Below, in pieces: positions 1-8,455 of a stretch of 64,000 nt of DNA. The stretch lies in assembly GCA_031384605.1 (NCBI GenBank), contig JANNAT010000140.1, forward strand, positions 71,500 through 135,499, written 5' to 3'. This DNA is from JANNAT01 sp031384605. Its GTDB lineage: Bacteria; Pseudomonadota; Alphaproteobacteria; Rhodobacterales; Rhodobacteraceae. A program made the position numbers and the translations under genes. Below the pieces are notes generated by a model. It saw nothing but the letters and a program-made list of their open reading frames with translations, ran no database searches and had not been told where the DNA came from. Position 1 is the stretch's first letter; the number at the start of each line of letters is the position of its first letter.

Positions 1-465
1 GAACTGTTCTTCTAGCGTGCCATCGGGCGGCATCCGGTGATTGTCGCGCCCCGGCAAATCGCGGATTTCCGGGTAAAGCGTGCCGCCCATCGCGACATTC
101 ACCTCTTGAAAGCCCCGGCAAATGCCAAGGAACGGCTGACCGCGATCCACACAGGCCCGGATCAGTGGCAGGGTGATGGCATCGCGGTTGCGGTCAAATG
201 CGCCATGGGCGGGGGTTTCAGCCTCGCCGTATTCACTTGGATGCACGTTCGGCCGCCCGCCCGTCAGCAAAAATCCGTCGCAACAACCTAGCAATTCTTC
301 CACGGAAACATAGCGTGGATCAGACGGCACGATCATCGGCACGCAGCCCGCCACATCAGACACCGCATCAGAATTCATCTGCCCCGACGCATGCACCGCG
401 TAGCGGTCATTCATCAGATAGGCATTACCAATGATCCCCACGATGGGGCGGCGGGTTTTGGGCAT
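1..465 (-). CDS. Gamma-glutamyl-gamma-aminobutyrate hydrolase family protein (partial, C-terminus cut off)
   Basis: This is a class I glutamine-amidotransferase-like hydrolase of the PuuD/peptidase C26 family, which releases GABA or another amine from a gamma-glutamyl amide in the cytoplasm. The frame opens at the ATG at 465 and runs off the window edge after 155 residues. An N-terminal strand (RRPIVGIIGNAY) is followed by LLTGGRPNVHPSEYG at about 66-80, and the nucleophile-elbow motif GICRGFQEVN carries Cys116. The catalytic His/Glu part would lie beyond the window. The family is clear; the true substrate is not. Confidence 0.87.
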   Translation of the reverse strand, partial: MPKTRRPIVGIIGNAYLMNDRYAVHASGQMNSDAVSDVAGCVPMIVPSDPRYVSVEELLGCCDGFLLTGGRPNVHPSEYGEAETPAHGAFDRNRDAITLPLIRACVDRGQPFLGICRGFQEVNVAMGGTLYPEIRDLPGRDNHRMPPDGTLEEQF

Positions 466-626
466 CTGTCCGGTCAAACAATTGTTTTGATTATGCTCAA
501 CATAACACCCAAAGCGGCAAGTTGAAGGGGGACAATCCATTCTGAGGTGTGGTTTTCACCTGGTTGTGACTTGCATACCCGACAGACCGGGCCGCATATC
601 TGGGCACACAACAATGGAGGCTGGTC

Positions 627-956
627 ATGCCGCGTATATTTCTGACGATCGCCGCTGTCGGCACCGCGATTGCGCTGCCGCTGCTGGCACAAACCGCCGA
701 TACGGCCGCGACCACGGCCTATAAAGCCGCGATGAATTCGATGATGGGGGACATGATGATGTCCTACAGCGGCAACCCGGACGTCGATTTCATCAAAGGC
801 ATGGTGCCGCATCATCAAGGGGCGGTCGATAACGCCCGCATCGTGCTGCAATACGGCACCGACCCTGAGGTGCGCAAATTCGCCGAAGCGGTGATTGCGG
901 CCCAAGAGGCAGAGATCAAGTGGATGAATGAGTGGCTGGCGAAAAACGGCGGTTGA
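627..956 (+). CDS. DUF305 family exported protein
   Basis: A 109-residue protein with an N-terminal signal peptide (hydrophobic about 5-21, likely cleaved near LLAQTA), so probably periplasmic. The mature part matches DUF305: a Met/His-rich helix (MMGDMMMSYSGN) and the hallmark KGMVPHHQGAVDNARIVL at about 57-74, then a second helix rich in Glu and Lys. DUF305 proteins are four-helix bundles often linked to copper or other metal handling; the paired His62-His63 and the Met cluster are candidate ligands. A strong GGAGG lies just upstream of the ATG. It stands alone and is followed by a hairpin repeat that may end its transcript. Confidence 0.85.
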   Translation: MPRIFLTIAAVGTAIALPLLAQTADTAATTAYKAAMNSMMGDMMMSYSGNPDVDFIKGMVPHHQGAVDNARIVLQYGTDPEVRKFAEAVIAAQEAEIKWMNEWLAKNGG

Positions 957-990
957 CGTCCGGCGTTAGGGCATAGGGCATAGGGCAGTA

Positions 991-1081
991 AATGGGGGTT
1001 TCACACCCCCGTCCCTTGGCAATGCCAAGGGACTACCCCGTGGGATATTTTTGAACAGATGAAGCAAATTTAAGATTAATT
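991..1081 (+). repeat. Intergenic hairpin repeat, copy A (hairpins + GATATTTTTGAACAGATGAAG)
   Basis: Downstream of the DUF305 gene two GC-rich inverted repeats follow each other: GGGGGT..ACACCCCC near 994-1010, and a perfect 23-nt palindrome at 1011-1033 (GTCCCTTGGCA, one base, TGCCAAGGGAC). They are followed by an AT-rich tail with ATATTTTTGAACAGATGAAG. Almost the same arrangement recurs at 26786-26876, and looser versions at 17446-17524, 36600-36715 and 59874-59945. It is probably a dispersed repeat that can act as a transcript end. Confidence 0.7.
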
Positions 1082-1231
1082 TTAGAGAGTTGCGGCTTGG
1101 CACGTGGGCCGTTTTGTTTTGACCTGATCCAATCTCTTGCTTTTCGGCCGAAACCGACGCGATTGGGGTTGTTGCCGTTAGGGCCCGGTTTTACACAAGG
1201 GATAGCCCGCGACGGGCCAAGGTATTTCCGT

Positions 1232-2107
1232 GTGACAGCCGCTGTTCCCGCCCGCCCGATTGTCGGGGTTGCCTTGATGTTGGCGGCCATGGCGACATTG
1301 CCGTTTCTGGATGTGCTTGCCAAGTTTTTGGGCCAGCAAGGTGTTCCCATTCTGCAGATCGTCTGGGCGCGGGTGGCCTTTGGCGCGATCCTGACATTGC
1401 CATTTGCAGTGCAACAGGCAGGCGCGCGCGGATTGTTGCCGCCAAATCCGCTTTTTCATCTGTTTCGTGCAGCATTTTTGATCAGCGCCACCTTCACGTT
1501 CTTTCTATCGTTGACCTATCTGCCGATTGCCGATGCGCTGGCGTTGTTTTTCGTGCAGCCGCTGATCGTGACAATCTTGTCGGCACTGGTGTTGCGCGAA
1601 CACGTGGGCCCGCGCCGCTGGGCGGCCGTTGCGGTGGGTTTCATCGGCACGTTGATCATCATTCGCCCCGGTTTTGTCGATGTGAACCCCGGCAGCCTGT
1701 TGGCGCTGGCTGCCGGGACGTTCCTTGGCATCTACTTTGTGATGAGCGCAAAGATCGCGTCCCAAGCGCCGCCAATGGTGATTACGTTTCAAACCAATAT
1801 CGTCGGAACCGCGCTGATTTCCGGTGCAATGCCCTTTGTCTGGATCGCCCCAAGCCCCGCGCACTGGGCGATGTTTGTCGGATTGGGACTGATCGCCAAT
1901 TTGGGGCATTTTTTGATCTTAAGCGCCTATCGGCGGGCCGAAGCATCGTTGCTGGCCCCACTGGCCTATACCGAAATGATCGGGGCCACGGCGGTTGGCT
2001 GGTGGTTTTTCGATGACTTTCCAGATGGTTGGACGTTTTTTGGGGTGGGCATCCTGATCGGTTGCGCGATTTACATCTCGGTGCGCGAGCGTCAAAAACG
2101 GGTCTAA
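1232..2107 (+). CDS. EamA/RhaT-type drug/metabolite transporter (DMT superfamily)
   Basis: A 291-residue inner-membrane protein with about ten hydrophobic segments in two EamA halves (roughly 10-140 and 150-285). Typical DMT features are visible: FLDVLAKFLGQQGVPILQIVWAR in the first half, the end-of-half LVLREHVGPRRWAAVAVGFIG, and in the second half LAPLAYTEMIGATAVGWWFF. The family exports metabolites or amino acids; the substrate cannot be read from sequence. The frame is open further upstream, but that part is basic and not membrane-like, so the GTG at 1232, preceded by an AAGG, is preferred. The 3' end overlaps the convergent aminotransferase gene by 4 bp. Confidence 0.85.
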   Translation: MTAAVPARPIVGVALMLAAMATLPFLDVLAKFLGQQGVPILQIVWARVAFGAILTLPFAVQQAGARGLLPPNPLFHLFRAAFLISATFTFFLSLTYLPIADALALFFVQPLIVTILSALVLREHVGPRRWAAVAVGFIGTLIIIRPGFVDVNPGSLLALAAGTFLGIYFVMSAKIASQAPPMVITFQTNIVGTALISGAMPFVWIAPSPAHWAMFVGLGLIANLGHFLILSAYRRAEASLLAPLAYTEMIGATAVGWWFFDDFPDGWTFFGVGILIGCAIYISVRERQKRV

Positions 2108-3312
2108 GCGCCCGCCCCTATCGCCACGACGCCCGCCGCAGCCGCCAGTGCGCCCGGCCCATGCGGGATGCCAAGCGCGATCATCCCGGCTTCCATCACC
2201 GCCAAGGCACCCAATGTCATATGGGCATTCACATGACCCATATGGGCGACGCGCAAAAAGCCGTGATAGGCGGGATCAGACGGGGCGGCCATGCCAAGGC
2301 CAATGCCAAGCGTCACACCGGCGCGGGTTTCACACCAGGTTCGCAACCGGGTGGCATCGGGTGCGCCAAACCGGGCGGCGGTTACCGATCGGCCCCGGTT
2401 TGCAGGATCGCTGACGTTCAGGCCAATTGCAGGGTTGCCCGTAGACCAGCAATCAAACGCCGCCCAAACCGCGCGGGCCAACACATCATGGCGCGCCCAA
2501 ACCTGCGGCAGGCCTTCTTCGGCGATCATATCCAACGCCTCGCGCAGGCCATACAAATGATGGGTGGGGGCGGTGCCTGCCCAATATTGCCAGAACTCTG
2601 ACGCAGTGCTGCGCGGCCCCCAATCCCAATAGGGCGTGCGCAGATCGGCAGATATGGTGGCAGCGATGGCTTTGTCGGAAAACCACAAGAACCCCATGCC
2701 GGGGGGCGTCATCAGGCCCTTTTGGCTGGCGGCTACCGTCACATCAACACCCCAGGCATCCATGTAAAACTCATCGCAACCAAGACTGGCCACACAATCC
2801 ACCGCCAACAGCGCCGGATGATTTGCTGCATCTATCGCCGCGCGCAGGCCTTTGATATCAGAGCGTATTGTAGACGCGGTATCGACTTGGGTCACCAGAA
2901 CCGATTTGATTTTACGCGCGGTATCCGCGCGCAAAGTCTGTTCAACCAGATCAAGATCCAACGGCGCGGATTTACCGAAATCCAACAATTGCACGTCCAC
3001 CCCCATGCCGCGCGCCGAATTGGCCCAGCTTAGGCCAAACTGCCCGGTGGCCAGCACCAGCGCGCTGTCACCTCGGGAAAACAGGTTGGCATTTGCCGCC
3101 TCCCATGCCGCATGGCCGTTGCCGATATAGGCGGCAACATGCTGCGAGGTCTGGGCCACGTTACGCAAATCGGGCCACAACGATTGCGCCAGGTCATGCA
3201 GCGCCCCTTCGTAGATATTTGGCGATCCGCGGTGCATGGCCGCCAGCACGCGGTCGGGCATCACCGACGGGCCGGGAATTGCAAGATAGGGGCGGCCGTG
3301 CGCTAGGGTCAT
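2104..3312 (-). CDS. Class V aminotransferase (alanine/serine-glyoxylate aminotransferase type)
   Basis: A 402-residue PLP enzyme of fold type I resembling serine-glyoxylate/alanine-glyoxylate aminotransferases. The N-terminal IPGPSVMPDRVLAAM segment is typical of the family, the PLP pyridine-binding Asp is D172 in AVDCVASLG, and the Schiff-base lysine is K198 in VTVAASQKGLMTPPG. Such enzymes move an amino group from Ala or Ser to glyoxylate and act in glycine, serine or photorespiratory C2 metabolism. No operon partner is visible, and it is convergent with the upstream transporter. The family is secure; the amino donor is not determined. Confidence 0.88.
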   Translation of the reverse strand: MTLAHGRPYLAIPGPSVMPDRVLAAMHRGSPNIYEGALHDLAQSLWPDLRNVAQTSQHVAAYIGNGHAAWEAANANLFSRGDSALVLATGQFGLSWANSARGMGVDVQLLDFGKSAPLDLDLVEQTLRADTARKIKSVLVTQVDTASTIRSDIKGLRAAIDAANHPALLAVDCVASLGCDEFYMDAWGVDVTVAASQKGLMTPPGMGFLWFSDKAIAATISADLRTPYWDWGPRSTASEFWQYWAGTAPTHHLYGLREALDMIAEEGLPQVWARHDVLARAVWAAFDCWSTGNPAIGLNVSDPANRGRSVTAARFGAPDATRLRTWCETRAGVTLGIGLGMAAPSDPAYHGFLRVAHMGHVNAHMTLGALAVMEAGMIALGIPHGPGALAAAAGVVAIGAGA

Positions 3313-3465
3313 CGCTGTCTCCGTTCGGGCTCACCCATGCGTATGTCGGCCCAAATGCCGCGTCAATGCGCCGTGATGACCGCACCTTGCCCGACCACCA
3401 CCTTGCCACGGCCGCCGCCCCAAGCTAGACCGATATGCCATGCCATTCCTGCACAAAGGCCCGTT

Positions 3466-5214
3466 GTGACAGATCCCGCCATTCGCCCTAAAAGCCTGTT
3501 TCGGCGGTTGTGGACCGGCTATTTGCGCGGGCAAACCCCGATGCTGTGTCTGGCCTTTGGCCTGATGGTGATCGAGGGTGCGGCGCTGGGGGGATTGTCC
3601 TATCTGCTAAAGCCGCTTTTCGACGTGGTGTTTACCCCCGGCGGCCAAACAGCGCTGTTCACGGTTGGGCTTGGGATCCTTGCCTTGTTCGTTGTGCGCG
3701 GGATTTGTGTCGTGGCATCGCGCACTCTGATTTCGTCGATCTCCCAAGCCGTTTCCGCCGCGATGCAGATCACTCTTTTGCGCCATGTGCTGACGCTGGA
3801 TTCTGCGTTCTTTCAGACCCATTCACCCGGCGTTTTGATTGAACGGGTGCAGGGCGATACATTGGCCGTGCAGGGCATCTGGACGTCGCTGTTAACCGGG
3901 GTGGCCCGCGATGCGCTGGGGCTGATGCTGTTGATGGCGGTGGCGATTTCGATTGATCCTTACTGGACGCTATATGCCCTGATCGGCGCGCCTTTGCTGA
4001 TTTTGCCAGCGTCTTTGGTGCAGCGTTATGTGCGGCGCAAGGCCAACCATCTGCGCGATCAGGCGGGCCAACGCGCCACCCGGCTGGATGAGATTTTTCA
4101 TGGCATTCAGGCGGTAAAGCTGAACCGCATGGAAGATTATCAGACCGGGCGCTTTCGGTCGGTGCTGCAGGCGATCAGCCGTGCCGAAGTGAAATCGGTG
4201 ATGGGGCGCAATCTGATGCCCGGTATGATTGACGTGGTCACCGGGATCGGTTTCTTCGCTGTGCTGGTGATGGCGGGGGATGAAATTGCCAGCGGCGCGC
4301 GCAGCATTGGCGATTTCATGTCGTTTTTTACCGCGATGGCGCTGACATTTCAGCCGTTGCGACGGTTGGGCGAAATGTCGGGCACCTGGCAGATCGCCGC
4401 CGCCAGTCTGCAGCGGATTTATGCTTTGTTTGATACCGCGCCCGCCCGCAGCCGCCCTAACATCAGCGCGGCCCTGCCCGCCCCCGGCGCGCCCGAGATT
4501 GTGTTTGCGGGCGTAGAGTTTGCCCATGGCGATCAGCCGGTTTTGCGCGGGCTGTCTTTTACTGCCTGTGCCGGGCAAACTACGGCTTTGGTTGGCGCAT
4601 CGGGGGCGGGCAAATCAACGGTCTTTCACTTGCTGACGGGCCTTTTGGACCCCGATGCAGGCCAGATCACCATCGGCGGCATTGATGTGTCACACCTGGC
4701 GCTGGCCGATCAGCGCAGCCTGTTTGCCACCGTCACCCAAGATGCCGCTTTGTTCGATGAAACCTTGCGCGAAAATGTGACACTGGGGCGCGATGGCCTT
4801 GATGCCAATCGGCTGGACACTGCGCTGCGCGCCGCCCATGTCACCGATTTTGTTGCAGCCCTGTCGGACGGATTGAACTCGCCCGTAGGTCCGCGCGGAT
4901 CGGGCTTGTCGGGCGGGCAACGGCAACGGGTGGCGATTGCCCGCGCGCTGGTGCAAGATGCCGCAGTGCTGCTGCTGGACGAGGCAACCTCGGCTTTGGA
5001 TGCGCAATCAGAGGCGGCGGTTGCGGCGGCGCTGGCGCTGGGGGGGACGGGGCGCACGACGCTGGTGATCGCCCACAGGCTTGCCACCGTGCGCGACGCG
5101 GGTAAGATCATCGTGATGGACCGTGGCCGCGTGGCGGAACAAGGCACCCATGACGATCTGTTGGCGCGCTGCGGGCTTTACGCCGGGTTATATGCTTTGC
5201 AATTCAAGGATTGA
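3466..5214 (+). CDS. ABC exporter, membrane-ATPase fusion (MsbA/lipid-exporter type)
   Basis: A 582-residue half-transporter: six membrane helices in the N-terminal ~320 residues and a C-terminal ATPase. The ATPase shows Walker A VGASGAGKST, the signature LSGGQRQRVAIARAL, Walker B VLLLDEATSALD and the switch histidine in LVIAHRL. The layout is that of type IV exporters such as MsbA, which flip lipid or export hydrophobic compounds as homodimers in the inner membrane. An upstream extension of the frame is proline-rich and unlike the family. GTG at 3466 has AAAGG seven bases upstream and gives VTDPAIRPKSLFRRLW, so it was chosen. The stop overlaps the ygfZ start (TGATG), so the two genes are co-transcribed. 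Confidence 0.9.
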   Translation: MTDPAIRPKSLFRRLWTGYLRGQTPMLCLAFGLMVIEGAALGGLSYLLKPLFDVVFTPGGQTALFTVGLGILALFVVRGICVVASRTLISSISQAVSAAMQITLLRHVLTLDSAFFQTHSPGVLIERVQGDTLAVQGIWTSLLTGVARDALGLMLLMAVAISIDPYWTLYALIGAPLLILPASLVQRYVRRKANHLRDQAGQRATRLDEIFHGIQAVKLNRMEDYQTGRFRSVLQAISRAEVKSVMGRNLMPGMIDVVTGIGFFAVLVMAGDEIASGARSIGDFMSFFTAMALTFQPLRRLGEMSGTWQIAAASLQRIYALFDTAPARSRPNISAALPAPGAPEIVFAGVEFAHGDQPVLRGLSFTACAGQTTALVGASGAGKSTVFHLLTGLLDPDAGQITIGGIDVSHLALADQRSLFATVTQDAALFDETLRENVTLGRDGLDANRLDTALRAAHVTDFVAALSDGLNSPVGPRGSGLSGGQRQRVAIARALVQDAAVLLLDEATSALDAQSEAAVAAALALGGTGRTTLVIAHRLATVRDAGKIIVMDRGRVAEQGTHDDLLARCGLYAGLYALQFKD

Positions 5215-5975
5215 TGGATTTGTCATCAGCTGAAACAGCCACAGACCGCAAAGTGTTCCAGATCACCGGGGCCGATGCGCTGACGTTTTTGCAAGGCATG
5301 GTCAGCAATGACGTGCTGCCCTTGGCGCGTGGCGATGGCATTGTCTGGGCGGCCTTGCTGACACCGCAGGGCAAATATCTGGCCGATTTCTTTGTGGTGG
5401 CGACGCAGGGTTTGCTGCTGTTGGATATCAAGGCCAGCATCGCTGAAGCGACAGTAAAGCGGCTGTCGATGTATCGCCTGCGGGCCGATGTGCAGATCGT
5501 GACAAGTGATCTGGCCATCGCGCGCGGGTTGGGTGTGCCTCCCGTAGGCGCGCTGGCGGACCCGCGGCATGCGGCGTTGGGTTGGCGTGGATATGGCGTC
5601 GCGGGCGGGCCGGGATCGGTTGACTGGGACGCCATTCGCGTCGCGCAATGCATCCCCGAAACCGGCATCGAGTTGATTGCCGACGACAGTTATCTGCTCG
5701 AATCCGGGTTTGAACGACTGCACGGCGTTGATTTCCGCAAAGGCTGTTATGTGGGCCAAGAAGTTACCGCGCGGATGAAGCACAAGACCGAATTGCGCAA
5801 AGGATTGGCGCGGGTGTCGGTGACGGGTGCCGCCGTAGTGGGCACCGAGATTTTGGCCGGGGGAAAAGTGGTGGGGCGGCTGTTTACCCAAAGCGGTGGC
5901 TATGGCATCGCTTATCTGCGGTTTGATCAGGCCGTGGGGGCGATGCGGGCGGGCGATGCGGTGGTGGCCCTATAG
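5214..5975 (+). CDS. ygfZ: YgfZ/GcvT-like folate-binding protein (Fe-S cluster repair)
   Basis: A 253-residue GcvT-fold protein. The diagnostic YgfZ motif KGCYVGQE is at about 176-183, containing the conserved cysteine (Cys178), followed by VTARMKHKTELRKGL. YgfZ proteins bind tetrahydrofolate and help maintain certain iron-sulfur enzymes, including the tRNA-modifying MiaB. The N-terminal ITGADALTFLQGMVSND segment is also typical. The ATG at 5214 overlaps the stop of the ABC exporter, so the two share an operon. A hairpin region follows the stop. Confidence 0.9.
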   Translation: MDLSSAETATDRKVFQITGADALTFLQGMVSNDVLPLARGDGIVWAALLTPQGKYLADFFVVATQGLLLLDIKASIAEATVKRLSMYRLRADVQIVTSDLAIARGLGVPPVGALADPRHAALGWRGYGVAGGPGSVDWDAIRVAQCIPETGIELIADDSYLLESGFERLHGVDFRKGCYVGQEVTARMKHKTELRKGLARVSVTGAAVVGTEILAGGKVVGRLFTQSGGYGIAYLRFDQAVGAMRAGDAVVAL

Positions 5976-5978
5976 AAA

Positions 5979-5998
5979 AACCCGCCGACCGGCGGGTT
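5979..5998 (-). terminator. Intrinsic terminator at the end of efp
   Basis: AACCCGCC (5979-5986) pairs with GGCGGGTT (5991-5998) around the loop GACC. Read on the minus strand, the stem is followed by TTTTT (complement of 5976-5980), the classical shape of a rho-independent terminator for efp. It lies only a few bases past the ygfZ stop, so it may also end transcripts from the other side. Confidence 0.7.
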
Positions 5999-6000
5999 AA

Positions 6001-6042
6001 AAATTCGTTCGAACGAATTTGCAAATTTTTTCGAAAAAATTT
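6001..6042. repeat. Two tandem perfect 20-bp palindromes between ygfZ and efp
   Basis: AAATTCGTTCGAACGAATTT (6001-6020) and AAATTTTTTCGAAAAAATTT (6023-6042) are each perfectly self-complementary and stand two bases apart, right beside the terminator hairpin at 5979-5998. Three stems in 64 bp make a strong bidirectional transcript end between convergent genes. They could also bind a dimeric protein, but their position beyond both stop codons favours RNA structure. Confidence 0.75.
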
Positions 6043-6050
6043 GGGGCTTG

Positions 6051-6614
6051 TTACGCCCGTTCGGAATATTCCATCAACTCGGTATGCACGATGATGACCT
6101 CATCCGAGTTGATGAACGGCGGCACCATAATGCGCACGCCATTGTCCAGTATCGCCGGTTTGTAAGACTTCGACGCGGTCTGACCATTCTGCACCGGTTC
6201 AGTTTCCACAACGCGGCAAGTTACTTTCTGCGGAATCGTCACGTTCAGCGGCTCTTCGCCGAAATACTGCACCGACACCATCATACCATCTTGCAAGAAC
6301 GGACGGCGATCGCCCAACAGGTCGGCGTCCAATTCGATCTGTTCATAGGTTTCATTGTCCATGAACACCAAACGCCCATCAGTTTCATACAAGAACTGCT
6401 GGTCTTTGATTTCCAGCTCGACCCGTTCAACCTTGTCTTCCGAGCGGAATCGTTCGTTCAACTTGCGACCGTCACGCAGGTTTTTCAACTCAACCTGCGC
6501 GAAAGCCCCGCCTTTGCCGGGCTTGACGTGATTGACCTTGACCGAGGCCCAAAGCCCCCCGTCATGTTCAATAATCGCACCGGGGCGAATTTCGTTTCCG
6601 TTTATCTTGGGCAT
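6051..6614 (-). CDS. efp: Translation elongation factor P
   Basis: A 187-residue protein with the three-domain EF-P layout: N-terminal KOW-like domain (MPKINGNEIRPGAIIEHDGG), then two OB domains ending in PPFINSDEVIIVHTELMEYSERA. EF-P binds between the P and E sites and relieves ribosome stalling at proline runs. The tip loop VKPGKGGAF (about 30-38) carries the lysine that is modified in many bacteria. The frame extends 12 codons further upstream, but the ATG at 6614 gives the canonical N-terminus. It is transcribed alone, divergently from the small gene at 6829. Confidence 0.97.
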   Translation of the reverse strand: MPKINGNEIRPGAIIEHDGGLWASVKVNHVKPGKGGAFAQVELKNLRDGRKLNERFRSEDKVERVELEIKDQQFLYETDGRLVFMDNETYEQIELDADLLGDRRPFLQDGMMVSVQYFGEEPLNVTIPQKVTCRVVETEPVQNGQTASKSYKPAILDNGVRIMVPPFINSDEVIIVHTELMEYSERA

Positions 6615-6828
6615 TGTGGCAAAACCTTGGCAAAAGGTTGAAGAGATCAAGGTGCGTTCTATATATAGGTAAGCCGTTTGCTACAAGCCGACTAAATACA
6701 GTGTTGGGAATTTGCAGTTATGCGCTATACGCATGGCTGTTAGTCGAAAGATAACACCCCGAATCGCCGTAAAGCCGTTACAAGCGCGTAACATAGTAAA
6801 GACAAGAGCAATAAAAAAGGACGATGTG

Positions 6829-7155
6829 ATGTTCGATTCGATAGACAGCACAGCCTTCAACTTTGAACAAGGCCAGCGCGCGCGCAAATTGTTTGCGGCG
6901 GTGGTTCTGGCTGCGTTGGATGATGCAATTGCAGATGACAAGAAATATGGCAACGGTCCTGACCAGATCGCCCGCTGGGCCCGCTCTCGCGATGGCCGCG
7001 AGGTGCTGTCTTGTTCCGGGATTGACCCGAACGAACGTGTGGTCAAAGGGCTGATGGAATTTGTATCCAAGGGCATCCGCACATCGGTGGCGCTGTCACG
7101 CGAAGAAAGCGAACGTCGCCACGCGATGGAATTGGAACAGGCAGAAGCCGCGTAA
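6829..7155 (+). CDS. Small conserved protein (DUF6280-like)
   Basis: A 108-residue, soluble, charged protein of unknown function. It resembles a small family that I associate with Rhodobacterales (DUF6280-like): FNFEQGQRARKLFAAVVLAALDDAIADD near the N-terminus, then DQIARWARSRDGREVLSCSGIDPNERVV and a helical C-terminus rich in Glu and Arg (SREESERRHAMELEQ). No signal peptide or membrane segment. AAAAAAGG lies 8 bases before the ATG at 6829, which decides the start over the longer open frame; a GTG one codon earlier is the alternative. A strong hairpin terminator follows, so it is monocistronic. Confidence 0.75.
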   Translation: MFDSIDSTAFNFEQGQRARKLFAAVVLAALDDAIADDKKYGNGPDQIARWARSRDGREVLSCSGIDPNERVVKGLMEFVSKGIRTSVALSREESERRHAMELEQAEAA

Positions 7156-7180
7156 TCTGGCGGTAGCAGATACGAAAAAA

Positions 7181-7204
7181 ACGCGCCCGGCCGGGCGCGT
7201 TTTG
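7181..7204 (+). terminator. Intrinsic terminator after the DUF6280-like gene
   Basis: The 20-bp perfect palindrome ACGCGCCCGGCCGGGCGCGT (7181-7200) is followed by TTT and preceded by a run of A, so it can terminate from both sides. It lies 25 bp past the stop at 7155. Confidence 0.85.
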
Positions 7205-7230
7205 CATTTGGGCAGCACTGCAGCCGCTAA

Positions 7231-7432
7231 AGCACTTTGCGTTTAACTTGAATCACAACTCAGCCTTAGAGTGTGTTGCGTTTAATCGGGTTCACCTGAC
7301 TAAATGCAACACGCAACATCCACAGGCCCGTCCTGTCTTGGATTTCGGTCAATCTGAATCAGATTGACCGAAATCCGCTCTAGAACTGGCTGAATTGCGA
7401 TATTTCTTGCGTCAGATAAAACGCAAAGTGCT
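7231..7432. other. Structured 200-bp intergenic element with nested inverted repeats
   Basis: A block with no gene but heavy internal symmetry. The outer 14-bp arms AGCACTTTGCGTTT (7231-7244) and its exact complement (7419-7432) enclose two inner hairpins: 7273-7312 (GTGTTGCGTTTA pairing with TAAATGCAACAC, one mismatch) and 7340-7376, where 18 bases pair perfectly around a single central base. TTGCGTTTAA also recurs as a direct repeat at about 7237 and 7277. Folded, this is a closed multi-branch structure that ends exactly at the stop codon of the PopZ-like gene. It could be a miniature mobile or REP-type element, or a structured RNA. Confidence 0.6.
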
Positions 7433-8284
7433 CTATTCAAATTCCTGCGTCGCAAAGGATCGCGCGATTTCGGCGCGCACCAGTTTGCGGATATTGCGGG
7501 TGATGCGTTCGCCCATCCGCCCGGCCAATTCTTCGCGCAAGATGTCGCGGACCAACTCGCGCAGAACCTCTTCATCAAACAAGAGCGGCTCTTCGGCATA
7601 ATCGGCGGATGACGCCCCTGACCGTGAGTCATCCCCCAGCACGTCCGCCGCCAAGGATGCTATAACGCTGGCTTCGGCCGCATCCGCCCAGGCCGGATCA
7701 GGCTCAATAGTGCCGTGGGCAAGCGCCGTTGCATCATCATCGTCAATCGTCGGATCATTGCCAGGTTCGGGGTCTTGCTGCGCCCAACCGGGCATCGGGG
7801 TTGCAAAATCGGGCTGAACAAGGGCTATTTCGTCCCCCGATGCGTCAGCTGGCAAAACATCGTCAGCGTCCTCAACAATCAGGACTGCCTCTTCAGGGAA
7901 CGGTGCTGAGATATCGCTGTCTTGCCAATCATCGTCTTGGCGTGCTGCCGCGACAAACGGCGCGACATCGCCGGTTTCAGCCTCCCATTCCAGCGCTTGC
8001 GCATCGACGGCAGCCCCAACGCTGGCGACCACCTGTTCCAACCCGCTGGGGGCCTCTTGTGCGGGTATCCCCAGATGCAACCGGTATGGCGCAGATGGGG
8101 TCTGCGGCAACTGCACATCTTCTTGCACCACCCGCAAGGCGGGCGTCAGGATTAATTTATCGGCTAAATCAGGCGCCCGACTGGCAGGCACGGGCCGTTG
8201 CAGCGGGCGCAAATCGTCGGATACCAGCCTGCGGATTGATGAAAGCACATCTTCAATCTCGGTCGAACTTAACGGTTCAGACAT
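7433..8284 (-). CDS. PopZ-like protein (DUF2497 C-terminal domain)
   Basis: A 283-residue protein with an architecture like the polar organizing protein PopZ of alphaproteobacteria: a short N-terminal helix (STEIEDVLSSIRRLVSDDL), a long acidic and low-complexity middle (about 60-225, rich in Asp, Glu, Ala, Pro), and a C-terminal helical region EEVLRELVRDILREELAGR followed by ERITRNIRKLVRAEIARS. In Caulobacter, PopZ forms polar condensates that anchor the chromosome; the Rhodobacterales proteins are less studied, so the role is inferred. ATG at 8284 is preferred over the ATG 7 codons upstream because the protein then starts MSEPLSSTEIEDVLSSIRRL. Confidence 0.72.
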   Translation of the reverse strand: MSEPLSSTEIEDVLSSIRRLVSDDLRPLQRPVPASRAPDLADKLILTPALRVVQEDVQLPQTPSAPYRLHLGIPAQEAPSGLEQVVASVGAAVDAQALEWEAETGDVAPFVAAARQDDDWQDSDISAPFPEEAVLIVEDADDVLPADASGDEIALVQPDFATPMPGWAQQDPEPGNDPTIDDDDATALAHGTIEPDPAWADAAEASVIASLAADVLGDDSRSGASSADYAEEPLLFDEEVLRELVRDILREELAGRMGERITRNIRKLVRAEIARSFATQEFE

Positions 8285-8455
8285 CCACGGCCCCAGTTTC
8301 TGCAATCGTCTTTGCAGCAGTCTACCGGGTGATCTGCGTTAAGACAAGGAATTGGCTCGAATATGGAAACGATCGGCGGGTCCAAGCGTGTTAAATTTGA
8401 TGAAAAACGCGCATGTCATTGGAAGAGTCACCGGCAAATCCGACCGTAAAAACAA

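Noticed and set aside
2029..2601. Plus-strand open frame of 190 codons
   Set aside because: Overlaps the end of the transporter gene and lies antisense to the aminotransferase; no ribosome binding site and no family resemblance.
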